Assembly (NCBI GenBank): GCA_004802725.1
Contig: SGPM01000404.1
Location: 1 to 21,657 of the forward strand
Length of the DNA stretch: 21,657 bases
Source: Antrodiella citrinella
Taxonomy: Eukaryota; Basidiomycota; Agaricomycetes; Polyporales; Steccherinaceae
Reading direction: 5' to 3'
Shown: in pieces, positions 10,218 through 21,275 of the stretch
Numbering within the stretch: position 1 is the stretch's first letter
Layout of the letters: every line of letters starts with the position of its first letter
Position numbers and translations under genes: made by a program
The notes under the pieces: generated by a model
The model's input: the letters and a program-made list of their open reading frames with translations, nothing else
Told to the model about the DNA's origin: nothing
Database searches by the model: none

Positions 10218-10932
10218 ATCCTTACGGCATTCGGAATTCCCACTACGCTTGGACTCCGCTCATCGGGGTTGAAGTGCTCCGATGATTGTTTTNTTCGTCA
10301 CGGTTCAGCTGAACCATACATACGTTGGAATCTACGCTGTGGCGTTATTGCACAATGGCATGTTGCCGGCGCAGCCATACACGAAAATCCCCAGAAAACC
10401 GACACACGATACAGGCTACGCTTCCCAAGACCAAGAATTAGCGATGCCATTAATATTGCGGTAAGTAGTCTTGGATTAGTACACACACATATTTGACACA
10501 GGCGGCGCCGTAGATGTTTGTAACCTCTTATGATGTGGATTTGCGATGCAATTCATCGTCCGCGTAAGTAAGCGCGAGGCGAACTGGATTGCGACATGCC
10601 TCTCACACCGACTCGGACCTGGCGGGTTAATCTTCGACTCAGAGCGGCACATCGGTCCTAGCACACGTTGCTTCTTTCGTATACGTGAGCAGCAGCGAGG
10701 GGCGAGTTTAGATCACCCGATCAGCACACTCTACCGTTGTGCTGAGACTTTATGTCCACCTCAACGAACCACGATAACTACTGTTATTCAAAGAAGCGCA
10801 ATGGCATACGGATTTGTCTGATCTCGCTCTCAGACTGCCATACACGAACCTAAGTTCACCTCCCCGATTCGGTGTGTAGAGCACGAGTGCTTCCGCTGAG
10901 TGATTCCACATACTGACTTTATTGTTACCCAG

Positions 10933-11066
10933 CGGGGGTCGGTTTCGGCGAACTCGGCTCCCGCCGTCTTCATCGGCGAGACCCCATCCTGCACGTCCGC
11001 ATCAGAGTCGGGATCTACGAACTGGCATTTGGGGGCCGAGGGGCTCCGAGCTCGTGGTACTAGTAG
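10933..11066 (-). pseudogene. Orphan exon-like fragment
   Basis: On the minus strand, about 44 codons stay open between a possible acceptor (CTACTAG) and a possible donor (GTAACA after CGCTGG). The translation is acidic and protein-like, including DPDSDADVQDGVSPMKT and AEFAETDPRW. There are no supported flanking exons and no start codon in context. It may be one exon of a diverged or broken gene, or chance. I do not recognise the family. Confidence 0.25.
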
Positions 11067-12204
11067 AAATTGAAACTTGAGGTCTCGTGCTTGACAAGGA
11101 ACTGGTCACGAGAAGGGAGAAGGTTTGGCGCGCACGACGCTTGCCATTGACGCGCCTACTGCTCCTGGCAGCCTGGCAGGCAAGGGAAAATTGTGCGTGC
11201 GCCGTGCGGCTTGTTCTGTTTCATGTCACAATTTGCAAGTGATAGCTTATGGTTTGAGCGCAGCGTCGTCGTGCCAAGTTTCACGAAGAGACGGTGACCT
11301 CCAGATCTAACACGTTGCGAGCAATCATTCCGATGGTCAATCGCTGAACACGGTCGTCATGAATACCAAGGAAACCCATATGACGGGGGTGTCCACCGCT
11401 GACTCCATGGCTCGAGCTAGACGATGCTGCTGAGGCAATGCGAAGTTGAGAGCCCGTAGTTCAAGACGCTTCAGGTAACGAGATCTCCTGCGACAGTCTG
11501 AGTCACAACACGTTGCACTGACAAGTCATCCACTTCTCCGAAACGTCCGGACAACTGGCCGTCCACGTTGTCGAACCGGTCTCTCGAACTGTCCGGAGAC
11601 GTGCGGTATTGTGGAGAGACGTCTAGACGCGGTGAACAGCCTCATTGCAACCACCGATGGTAACTCGGTGTGCCCAACGCAGAGGGCAGGCGCACGCAGT
11701 GATGCCCCACTAAGGCGTCGACAGAGGTTAAGTCACGGAGGAATGTGTCCTATTCATGTAAGGATGCCGGGTCCGTTACTGATATGAGTTTGTCTGAGTC
11801 AAGACGGAAGTACTCTTGGACGAATCATGGCGCAACGACTCAGCGACCTCGAGGAAGGCTGCACACACATCAGCAGTGCTGCTTCGCCTTCGATTCGCTC
11901 AGAAGGCGGCTGAGTGGTCTCACCAGAACGGGTCGACAGTTTCTCTCACCGCCAAGGTCGCTTGTTCCGCAGATAACGAGGATTCCACGCGAGAAAATTT
12001 ACAGCGGGCAAGTGAAGCGGTTGGAGAGTCGTTCCATGGACTGGCGGATGGTGGTTGTCAGGAGAACTCGGGAGCTAGCAGACTTGAAGCTGCTTCTTTA
12101 CTGACCAGTAGGGGTTAAGCCTGGCAGTGATCAAGCACACTGAGTCATTACTTCATTTACTTTTCAATTGCCTGCGCTACCCTGATTATCGGGACGTGAT
12201 GCAT

Positions 12205-12262
12205 GGTCTCTCGTATCACGACAGGGTCTCTCGCATCACTGAGTGGTCTCGCTGATTCGACG
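12205..12262 (+). repeat. Three copies of a 20-base tandem repeat
   Basis: Copies begin at 12205, 12225 and 12245, each starting GGTCTC. The first two are close (GGTCTCTCGTATCA and GGTCTCTCGCATCA); the third is diverged. It lies in the gap, about 1.1 kb before the ABC transporter. Confidence 0.6.
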
Positions 12263-13290
12263 CTTGAATGATAAAACTCTCAGCGCGGCGAGGACCCCCT
12301 ACAGGGTCAACGTTGTACTGTACTGCAACCTTCCAATCGTCGCTGTAACGCCCGGTTACTTTGATCTTGTCGATACGAGAGGTGTTTGGGATGAGTCCTT
12401 CCAGGCCTTGTCCAGTCATTACATACAGGACGGTAGACTTGTCCCTTTACCGGTCATCGGTTACCATTTCATCTCTTCGCACGGAGGCCAAGACGTATAA
12501 TTAGGGATCCAAAGCCAATTGCAGTTGGTCAAGGTTGGTCAGCTCTGCAATTTACAGAACGAGATCCTCGATTAGAACGGTGCACGAAGGTATTTGCGGC
12601 ATCTTACTGAGTGACGAGGACCTGGTTCATCTGTCGGACTCGCAGGCAGAACATGGAGGGTAGGCGTGAAACCTCACAATGCATCTTCATGAAACCATAC
12701 AGCCCTCGACAACAATGCAGGTCTGCCGTGCATACGCCGCAGTGAGCGGCAGATGCCGGATGTACGCGTTGATGTATGTTTTTGTTTGTGTACCAGTGGA
12801 CTCCAAAGCAGTCTTGGCACAGCATGGCCCAGAGGAACATCACGCCGAATCGTGCAGGGTCTCACTGCTAGGTTTTCGACTTTTCTGCACCACCAAGAGT
12901 CGGTTCTTTGGAGCAACGTCGTGGGCGAGAGTGCAGTTTCGCAGAGTCCGGCAAATGCATAGCCGGACTAGCGCGACGCGTTATCGACTTGGTGAAAACC
13001 AAAAGAAGACCAGCCTTTGGGTGGCCTCTTTCATCGTTATCGAGGTCCAGGGACCATCCGAACATAACGGCTTGCGCCATGTCGAGTCATACATGTGCGT
13101 GGCGTGGCGGCAGCAGTCCCAGGGACTTTCGGAGGCCCTGACTCGAGATTTCCCACTGACACAGTCACAGACAGGACTCCGTAGAGGTCCTGCCAGAGGT
13201 CATGCGTAATCTGATGCCGGTCCTCCGAACAAAGCTGTCGATCAAATCTACACTTTGGAGATCTGTTGACAAGTTCGCTGCGGCCATGCA

Positions 13291-13297
13291 TATAAAG
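13291..13297 (+). promoter_or_regulatory. TATA-like element of ABC transporter
   Basis: TATAAAG about 100 bases before the ATG at 13397, followed by pyrimidine-rich runs. This is a reasonable core-promoter position for a fungal gene. The start itself has a good context, GCGACCATGG. Confidence 0.45.
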
Positions 13298-13396
13298 TCC
13301 AGATATCTGCATTCCATCCATTTTTCCACGGTGACACTTGGCCTCCCTCCTTGAAGTTGTGCCACCACAACAAGTGGCCTGCCCGTTTGCGCGACC

Positions 13397-16300
13397 ATGG
13401 TCTCCCAATCGCCGACTCCCTCGGACCACACCGTAGACGAGAAACACGCCGAGGCCTCTCCGAAACCGCAGCCTGAATCACCAAAGGGACGGGGATTCTT
13501 TTCGCGCAAGACCAAGACGGATGACGACTCTGTCGAGGAGGAAAAGGATGTCAAAGATGTCAAGGTCTCAGCGGAAGGAGCGGTCAAGGAGAAGGAGGTG
13601 ACGCCCGTATCTTTCACGTCACTTTTCAGGCAAGTCGGGCACACCAGTCAAGCATATGATGGCCAGCTCATGTTAGTTGTACAGGTTGGCCACAAAGCCA
13701 GAGCTGTCGATGAACCTTTTTGGACTTGTATGTGCCATCGCCGCCGGCGCTGCTCAGGTACGCACCTTTGACTCCAACCACATGGACCTCCGCGGTGCTC
13801 ACACGGGACCCTTCTAGCCACTTATGACTTTGTTGTTCAGTCGTTTGACCCAGGACTTTATCTCCTTCCAGTTGGCTGTTAGCAACGCAGACTCTCAGAG
13901 CTCAAACTCCACCGTACAGGCCAACCTTGACAGCGCAATCGCTCACTTCAGGAAAACGTCTGCGCAGGATGCCTCTTATCTTGTCTACATCGGTAAGACG
14001 AATACTATATACCATGGCGCCTTACTCGCAGGTCTGACCTTTTCATGTGTTAGGTGTCGGGCTGTTTGCATGCACGTTCATGTACATGCAAATCTGGGTA
14101 TACACCGGCGAAGTCAACGCCAAACGTCTCCGTGAACGCTACCTGCAAGCTGTCTTGCGTCAGGATATCGCTTACTTTGACGCGGTAGGAGCAGGTGAAG
14201 TTACAACTCGCATCCAAACAGATACCCGTGTGTTTCCTTTTTTCCTTATCTCAATTCCCGCAGAAATTCACGTCTTCGCAGATCTGGTTCAACAGGGTAT
14301 TTCTGAAAAGGTCGCCCTTGTCGTCAGCTTCCTCTCTGCGTTCGTTACTGGTTTCGTCCTTGCATACATCCGTTCTTGGCGACTGGCTCTTGCGATGACG
14401 TCCATCATCCCTTGCATTTCCATTACAGGAGGCGTCATGAACAAGTTCATGTCTGCGTCCATGCAGTAAGTACATACAAAGTCCATTCACCAGCAGTTGT
14501 ATTCCTAACTTGGTCTCCAGACAGTCGCTGGGACATGTCGCTGCGGCCGGTACGGTCGCTGAGGAGGTCATATCTACCGTACGCACGGCACAAGCATTTG
14601 GTACCCAAGGTGTCCTTTCTGTTCTGTACGATACGCACATCATCAAGTCGCGTGCGGCCGATCTGTTAGCTGCAGCATGGCACGGTGGAGGACTTGCTAT
14701 TTTCTTCTTCGTTATTTACTCATCGTACGCACTCGGTATGTCCTCTCGATCGATCCCTTGTGTTTCGTTCCCTGACATCTTGGACTCACAGCTTTCAGTT
14801 TCGGTACGACTCTCATTAATAGGAACGAAGGTAAGATCCCGTCGTTCTGTATTGTGGTACAGGATTATTGACATGCGCCCGATCAGCCAACGCCGGCATC
14901 GTTATCAATGTATTTTTGGCCATCCTCATTGGTTCATTCTCTCTCGCTCTTATGGCGCCTGAGATTCAAGGTCAGTCAACAGCCTTGCTTCCCGTAATGT
15001 GATGATTTACTCAACCTCTTCACAGCAATCACAAACGCCCGTGGTGCCGCTGCCAAGTTGTACGAGACGATCGATCGTGTCCCGACTATTGACTCTCTCA
15101 GTGACGATGGCTTGAAACCCGAGACATGTGTCGGCGAGATCTCTCTCGAAAACGTCGTGTTCAACTACCCATCGCGACCGGATGTGCCAATCGTTAAGAA
15201 CCTTTCCATCACCTTCCCCGCTGGTAAGACTGTCGCCCTCGTCGGTGCGTCCGGTTCTGGAAAGTCTACCATTATCGCTCTCGTGGAACGCTTCTACGAC
15301 CCGCTATCTGGCGCGGTCAAATTGGACGGCACCGATATCAGGACTCTCAATGTCAGGTGGCTTCGCTCGCAGATCGGTCTTGTCTCCCAGGAACCGACTC
15401 TCTTCGCTACGTCTATCAAGGGCAACGTCTCTCATGGTCTCATAAATACTCCCTACGAGCACGCTTCGGAAGAGGAGAAATTCAAGCTCATCAAGGAGGC
15501 GTGCATTAAGGCTAACGCGGACGGCTTCATCTCTAAGCTTCCTGATGGCTATGATACTCTCGTCGGTGAGCGCGGTTTCTTGCTCTCTGGCGGTCAAAAG
15601 CAGCGTATCGCTATCGCGCGTGCTATTGTCTCGGATCCCCGTATCTTGCTCTTGGACGAAGCTACCAGTGCACTGGACACTCAGAGTGAAGGCGTCGTAC
15701 AAAACGCTTTGGATAAAGCTGCTGCTGGTACGTGTTCCTTTTCATTGTTTATTTGAGGAATCAAACTAATATGTATATGTAGGACGGACCACTATCACCA
15801 TTGCTCACCGTCTTTCTACCATCAAGGACGCTGACCGCATTTACGTCATGGGCGAAGGTCTTGTCCTCGAATCCGGTACCCACCAGGAGCTCCTCGCAGA
15901 CATCAACGGCCCCTACGCCCGTCTCGTACACGCCCAGAAACTCCGTGGTGGTAACGGCGAAGGCGACGAGAAGGACGCTGAAGAGGAAGTCGGTGGACCC
16001 GTAGACAAAGTGTTTGAGAAAGAGGCAGCGGAGGAGATTCCCTTGGGCCGTTCCCACACCGGTCGCTCACTCGCTAGCGACCTCATCGCGCAGAAGAACG
16101 CGGAGAAGGGAAACCAGAAGGAGAAGGACTACAGCATGCCGTACCTATTCAGGCGTATGGCTAGGATCAATAAGGAGAGCAGGATGAAGTATGTGTATGG
16201 GATCATTGCCGCTTCCAGTACGTCTGCAAGTCTCTTTGTTTAACGTCTGATTTTCTGACTCCAAGTAATAGTGACTGGGACAATTTGGCCTGCTTTCGGT

Positions 16301-18750
16301 ATCGTCTATGGTACGTTGCTACGTTGCTGCATTACTCTTGCCCTTGAACCACGTCACTCACACGATTACAGGCAAGGCATTGAACAGCTTCGGTAACCCC
16401 GACCCTCATGTCCGTCGTCATGAAGGCGATCGCAACGCTCTTTGGTATGTCCTTCGCAGCTCATGAGATGCGTCGAGGTACTTAACATCGGGTTTTTTCA
16501 GGCTTTTTATTATTGCCATCATCTCCGTCTTCTGTATCGGCGCCCAGAACTATTTCTTCGCAAGGACGGCGGCCGAACTGACGGCCAAGCTGCGGTCAAT
16601 CTCCTTCCGTGCCATCTTGCGTCAGGATAGTAAGTTCATTCCTTTGGTTCATGGCCTTTCTACAGTACTCATTTCTGCATCCTCAGTCGAGTTCTTTGAC
16701 AAGGATGAGAACACTGTAAGTCCTCATTCACATCTGGTATTGGCCTGTATCACTGAGATGTTTTCAGACTGGACAACTTACATCCAATTTGAGCGAAAAC
16801 CCTCAAAAGATCAGTGGCTTGGCCGGTGTCACTCTTGGCGCGTACGTCTTGTCCCCACTCCTCTCATATGTGCGCTTGCTCACGCCTTATCGCTGCACAG
16901 TATTGTCCAGGCCATCGCAACCCTGACTGGTGGTGCTATCATTGGTATCATCTTCGCCTGGAAACTTGGTCTCGTCGGTCTTGCCTGCGCTCCTCTCCTC
17001 GTATCCGCCGGTTACATTCGTCTCGTAAGTCTTCTGTGTTCGTTACCCGGTCATGCAGTACTAACAACCTACTCGCAGCGCGTCGTCGTACTCAAGGATC
17101 AGCAAAACAAGAAGGCACACGAGCATTCCGCCCAACTCGCGTGTGAAGCAGCTGGGTCTATCAAGACCGTGGCATCGCTCACTCGCGAGGCTGATTGTCT
17201 CGCCATGTACAGCCAGACATTGGAAGAACCCCTCCGCAACTCGAACAGATCGTCGTTCTTCTCCAACAGCTTCTACGCCCTCTCCCAGTCCATGTCCTTC
17301 TACGTCATTGCTCTAATATTCTGGTACGGTGCCCGCCTCGTGTCCGCCAGAGAGGTCTCCACCTTCCACTTCTTTGTAGCATTGATTGTAAGTCCGCACG
17401 TCCGTTCCAGGAAGATCGTTCCCAGTGACGCAGGCATTGTCCCACAGAGTACCACATTCGGATCCATCCAGGCTGGAAACGTCTTCATGTTCGTTCCTGA
17501 CATGTCTTCTGCCCGAGGCGCAGCCTCCGACATTGTCACGCTTCTCGACTCGATGCCCGAGATTGACGCCGAATCGACTGAGGGAGGTGTTTTGGAGCAT
17601 GTGGAAGGTCGTATTCGCTTCCAGGACGTTCACTTCCGCTACCCTACCCGTCCTGGTGTTCGAGTCCTTCGTGGGCTGAACTTGACGGTCGAGCCCGGTA
17701 CCTATGTTGCACTCGTCGGTGCTAGTGGATGCGGGAAGAGCACCACGTGAGTTTCATTTGCTCGCATTCCTGTGTCGTTCTTGCGGCTGACGTCTGCATC
17801 TAGGATTCAATTGATTGAACGATTCTACGATCCGTTGGCAGGCACAGTCTTAGTACGTTTCTCTCTGCGCACGATCTCATCCGACAGACCGAGGCTGATT
17901 GTGATGTGTCTTAGCTTGATGACCATCCTGTGAACGAGTTGAACGTCACGGAATACAGGAAGCATATCGCTTTGGTCTCTCAAGAACCGGTCAGTACATT
18001 TATCAGAATCATTTAGTCTACCTGCTCATCGTACTCTGTTCCAGACACTCTACTCTGGAACCATCCGTTTCAACATCCTACTTGGCGCTACCAAGCCAAT
18101 CTCCGAGGTCACGCAAGAGGACATTGAGAATGCCTGTCGTAACGCCAACATCCTGGAATTCATCCAGTCTCTTCCAGAGTGAGTCATCACAAGTTCACGT
18201 CGTCATCTTCCTTCTCATCATCCTTTACAGTGGTTTCGATACCGAAGTCGGTGGTAAAGGATCCCAACTCTCAGGTGGCCAGAAGCGTGAGTGACTTTTC
18301 ATTGTCAAGGCTGAGAAAGCGACTAATTTGTATTCCAGAACGTATCGCCATCGCGCGTGCGCTCTTGAGAAACCCGAAAGTCTTGTTGCTGGATGAGGTA
18401 CGCTACTCACTGCATCACGGATCTACATGATTACTTACTCGCTACTACAGGCTACATCCGCTCTGGACTCCAACTCAGAGCACGTCGTACAGGAAGCTCT
18501 CGATCACGCGGCGAAGGGACGCACAACCATTGCTATCGCGCATCGACTTTCCACGATTCAAAATGCTGACCGCATGTACGTCTCATCTCACTCATACCCT
18601 CGCACATGACGTTCGTTCTGACGCACCTATGTTCACAGCTATTTCATTAAGGATGGTGAAGTCAGCGAATCCGGCACTCACGACCAGCTTCTTGCGTTAC
18701 GTGGAGGCTATTACGAATTCGTTCAGCTGCAGGCCCTTAGTAAGAAATAG
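13397..18750 (+). CDS. Full-length ABC-B (MDR/P-glycoprotein type) transporter
   Basis: An ATP-driven exporter with two membrane-domain/ATPase halves, 1332 residues. Exons: 13397-13629, 13685-13757, 13818-13992, 14054-14227, 14282-14465, 14521-14735, 14792-14830, 14887-14970, 15026-15727, 15783-16217, 16272-16310, 16372-16444, 16502-16629, 16687-16715, 16768-16841, 16901-17024, 17079-17387, 17448-17746, 17804-17852, 17915-17989, 18045-18178, 18231-18286, 18339-18397, 18451-18575, 18639-18750. The first 78 residues are charged and cytosolic. Half 1 has Walker [10 protein letters not shown] (466-474), LSGGQKQR (about 579) and Walker B ILLLDE with ATSALD (about 599). A charged linker follows, then half 2 with GASGCGKST (about 1121), LSGGQKQR (about 1229) and [12 protein letters not shown] (about 1249). 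All ATPase motifs are intact in both halves. Drug or toxin efflux at the plasma membrane is the usual role of close fungal relatives; a Ste6-like pheromone role or another membrane cannot be excluded. Intron 1 is GC-AG. Confidence 0.95.
13630..13684 (+). other. GC-AG intron in ABC transporter
   Basis: The donor is GCAAGT and the acceptor GTACAG, 55 bases. It joins FTSLFR to LATKPEL in frame. Reading through instead shifts the frame and loses the first membrane segment. Confidence 0.75.
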
Positions 18751-19406
18751 GCCCGACTCTTTCACGGTGTTCACGTTGTACATATAGATTTCGTCCCGAA
18801 CCCTCAGGATCATCATGATGGCTGTTTATCCCCTCTCCTTTTTGCTTTCCATACCCATACGTACACTCATCCGTAGTATCTCTTAGACATAATGATGCAG
18901 ACAAATCTATCACATTCCGTTGCACTTCCTCGGTCAAGTGTCTGAACGAGCGCGAGCGCGTGTGTGTCCCCGAACACCCACATGCGTTTACTGGAGGCCT
19001 CGACGTTCAACGATTGTGAACCTCCATCGAACGAGCGCGAACATGTCACAAGATCCCACAACGTGGGTATCGTCATACGCATTTTGGGTAGCCATCCAAC
19101 AGGCAGAAGGTAGAAGTACTGTCGACGCTATGTCCTTGCCATGTCCTTACCACCTTTCCTCTTCATTGTGACATGTATGACAAGCAGTATCGTTGAATAT
19201 TGGTATAAAAAGCATGGGAATCGGAACATAGATACAATGTACGAGAGAAGGTGGGAGAGAGAAAGACAACGTGGGTGTAGTAAAAGTACAAAATATCTCA
19301 GCAAGATTCGTCAAGCCGGCCTCCGAGCTTCAGCACGAACCGCGTGTGCAATGTTCACGTGCTCCTTGGTGCATTACGAAAACATTACCGGTACAGCGTC
19401 CTTCTT
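18751..19406. other. Convergent 3' spacer
   Basis: About 650 bases between the ABC transporter stop and the stop of the minus-strand header locus. No gene was recognised. The 12-mer GAACGAGCGCGA occurs at 18944-18955 and again at 19029-19040. A TATAAAAAG near 19204 has no supported gene after it. The segment just below 19407 resembles the region after the stop of header copy 1. Confidence 0.4.
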
Positions 19407-19914
19407 TCAAAACGTATCCTTTTCTGCAGTGATGAGAAGATGAAGAGCCTCTTCATCAAAGTCTTCGACTGCTCCCAGAATAGTCTTAATGCGTGTGGCT
19501 GCCTGGCGAGACTTTGCGACTGCCTCAATATCCTCTATGCTTTGAAACCACTCCTCGTCAACCGCTTCGGCTTTGAAGGGAGTTTTGAGCTAGACGAGAT
19601 TGTTAGCTTGAATAGGGTGTAAAGAAGATAGAAAGACAGCGTACTGTATAAAACCTGATGGTGGCCTTGCGTGCACTAAATTCGTGAGAGTCAACGAGCT
19701 TGGTCACGACATCTCCCAACAGAGACTGGAGTGGCTTGGTGAATTTGTTTCTCGCAATGGTCAAAGGAAACGTTAGATGTTGTGAATTATGCTCGGAGAA
19801 GAAGAAGCAGTTGATATCGATATCGTCCTCAGCAGCAACAGGCTCGGTGGCCTGACGAACCTCTATACTATTCTTGACGGTCTTTAAACCTGCACTCTTC
19901 TTAGTCAACGACAT
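19407..19914 (-). CDS. Crinkler-header-like protein, copy 2
   Basis: Exons are 19914-19645 and 19589-19407, with a 55-base intron (19644-19590) of the same length and position as in copy 1 and similar sequence. The product is 150 residues if translation starts at the ATG at 19914 (MSLTKKSAG). It matches copy 1 closely: DIDINCFFFSEHNS, KFTKPLQSLL, TIRFYT, and DFDEEALHLLITAE after the intron. Like copy 1 it ends straight after the header, with no effector domain. Its ATG overlaps the stop of the ORF before it (ATGTCGTTGA), leaving no room for a promoter outside that ORF. It may instead be the second half of a fused gene (see the entry for 19915-20469). Confidence 0.6.
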
Positions 19915-20469
19915 GATTCTGAACAATGATACGTACGAGAGAAGTCCTCGGTAGTCGGTTCCGCCTGCGCAGTGACGAGGAAATGAATAGAATCTGCATC
20001 GAAGTCTTCCAGTGAGATACGTGCACACTTGGAATGACGCTTTGCGGCTTTTTTGATATCCTCGATGCTGCTTAACCAGGCCACTTCAAAAACTTCTTCG
20101 CACGTAACACGCGTCATGGGCTAACGCAAAACGTGATCAGTATGAATAGCATGTACCAAGACAAGTAGGAAGAAAGCGAACTGTATAAAACTGAATGGCA
20201 GGCAGGTCTGCATGGAAGGCATGTTCCGCGAGGAGCGAGGTCTTCACTTGGTCACGCAACCACCCGAGCGGCTCGTTGAATTCATCTTTCGGGAGAACCA
20301 AGTAGAAAGGATCATACGTCGAGTTGTGTTCAGCATCGAGGAAGAAACAGTTGATAGCGACGTTGTCCTTGCCGACTTTGCCAGCTTTGGCTGAGGCCCC
20401 AACCTGATGACCCAGCGTGCTATTGTGTGTAGAGAATGGACCTGAGCTCTCCATCGTACTCAGCGACAT
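19915..20469 (-). CDS. Crinkler-header-like unit, copy 3, possibly fused to copy 2
   Basis: Exons are 20469-20182 and from 20120 on, with a 61-base phase-0 intron (20181-20121, GTTCGC..TTAG) at the same codon position as in the two paralogues. It has VAINCFFLDAEHNS, FYLVLPKDEFNEPL, AIQFYT, then SSIEDIKKAAKR and FDADSIHFLVTAQAE, so it is a more diverged header. Read straight on, it stops at 19907-19905, ten bases into copy 2, and gives about 166 residues. If a 47-base intron (19936-19890, GTACGT..GTGCAG, phase 1) is removed, the frame runs into copy 2. One gene of four exons would then encode 299 residues with two headers. The start follows the 73-base block shared with copy 1, which supports 20469 as the true 5' end. 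Confidence 0.55.
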
Positions 20470-20477
20470 ACTTGTGT

Positions 20478-20550
20478 TGAAAATGAGGGGAGAAACGCGT
20501 CGGAAGGTTCGTGGAATGGTCGTGGTCGTGGTCAATGTTCAAGTGGCCAC
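20478..20550 (-). promoter_or_regulatory. Conserved upstream block of header locus 2/3
   Basis: This is the partner of the block at 547-619: same length, about three mismatches, and ending about 9 bases before the ATG at 20469. It includes GTGGCCAC, the CACGACCACG motif and the pyrimidine-rich end. Copy 2 has no such block before its own ATG. Confidence 0.6.
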
Positions 20551-21178
20551 CGACATGCGCACGCCGCTAGCGCTTGAGGCGCCCATGTAACGTTGGAGCT
20601 TCTGAGACTATGACTCTGAGCACTTGCCACACGGAGACTGCATGGGACGGGAGGGGTTCAAGCTCTCATCTACAGCTCTCGAGCCTTTCTACATGGTGCC
20701 GACTTACGCAGTACTGATTCTAGATTCAACGGACTGCTTCCGTAGGCTTGCCCACGGCCTACAGGCTGTACAACAACTGTACAACTTGAACTGCCGACGA
20801 CGCGTACGATCATTGTTTGAACCCACGCCCACTGCTTTCTGGTCTTTCCCTGCCGGTCTGTTCTATCACACACGCAGCTGCATCATATATCTAGTTCAGA
20901 TACCTCGGAGATACGAGGCTTCGAGGAGGGCGCCGTTTATTTGCTTCTCTAACTGCCATACTATTATGATTTCAAGTTGCCGGATGAATACGTATGCCTG
21001 GGTATTCGAATGCCAAATTGTGGCACAATTCACTTCTTCCCGCCTCTTCTTCCAGCATCCAGGTTCGCTGATGTTGTCTGCATCCGGATTTTCTTCACTG
21101 GCCGACCGTCGACGCACGCGTACGGCGAGTGCTGCAGTCACTCAAGATGTGCGGGCCGCGAGGCCTGTCAAGGATTTG
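20551..21178. other. Intergenic region between divergent genes
   Basis: No supported gene. A long open frame on the plus strand (20624-21187) lacks an ATG at its start and has an irregular, cysteine- and serine-rich translation with no motif. The left part (to about 20600) extends the similarity to the promoter of header copy 1. Confidence 0.4.
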
Positions 21179-21184
21179 TATAAG
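21179..21184 (+). promoter_or_regulatory. TATA-like element of the SDR gene
   Basis: TATAAG about 95 bases before the ATG at 21276, and about 20 bases before the proposed 5' UTR intron. Position and sequence are plausible but weak alone. Confidence 0.3.
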
Positions 21185-21205
21185 TAGTAGCTTACTACAA
21201 GTTGG

Positions 21206-21260
21206 GTAGGTCTGATTCTTACTCCCTCTCATTTGTGTTAACACACTTTTCTTGCCGTAG
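21206..21260 (+). other. Probable 5' UTR intron of SDR gene
   Basis: GTAGGT donor, a GTTAACAC branch-like site, a pyrimidine-rich tail and a CGTAG acceptor give 55 bases, the modal intron length in this window. It ends 15 bases before the ATG. Confidence 0.5.
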
Positions 21261-21275
21261 TCACGGTCGTCGACG

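Larger units (their letters stand above)
10144..13396. other. Gene-poor 3.2 kb gap between divergent genes
   Basis: The gap lies between the minus-strand complex I gene and the plus-strand ABC transporter, so it holds both promoters. No known gene, RNA gene, terminal repeat or transposase was recognised. Many open frames overlap on all strands but have mixed compositions and no motifs. It contains an exon-like stretch at about 10933-11066 (-), a frame at 11816-12118 (+) and a 20-base triplicated repeat at 12205-12262. The rest shows nothing I can support; it may be decayed gene or transposon sequence. Confidence 0.45.

Noticed and set aside
11745..12118. Overlapping plus-strand frames in the gap
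   Set aside because: Two frames of similar length overlap, neither has a motif or supported splice sites, and a stop lies just upstream. The 11816 frame looks slightly more protein-like but is not enough to call.
12604..13644. Several 70-170-codon frames on both strands before the ABC gene
   Set aside because: They overlap one another, lack family character, and some are antisense to exon 1 of the transporter.
16617..17750. A single 377-codon ORF as one exon of the transporter
   Set aside because: It crosses several introns, two of them frame-shifting (52 and 59 bases) and cancelling each other; splicing restores the ABC-B family sequence.
20624..21187. A 187-codon plus-strand open frame
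   Set aside because: It has no ATG at its start, irregular composition and no motif, and it lies in the promoter region of two divergent genes.
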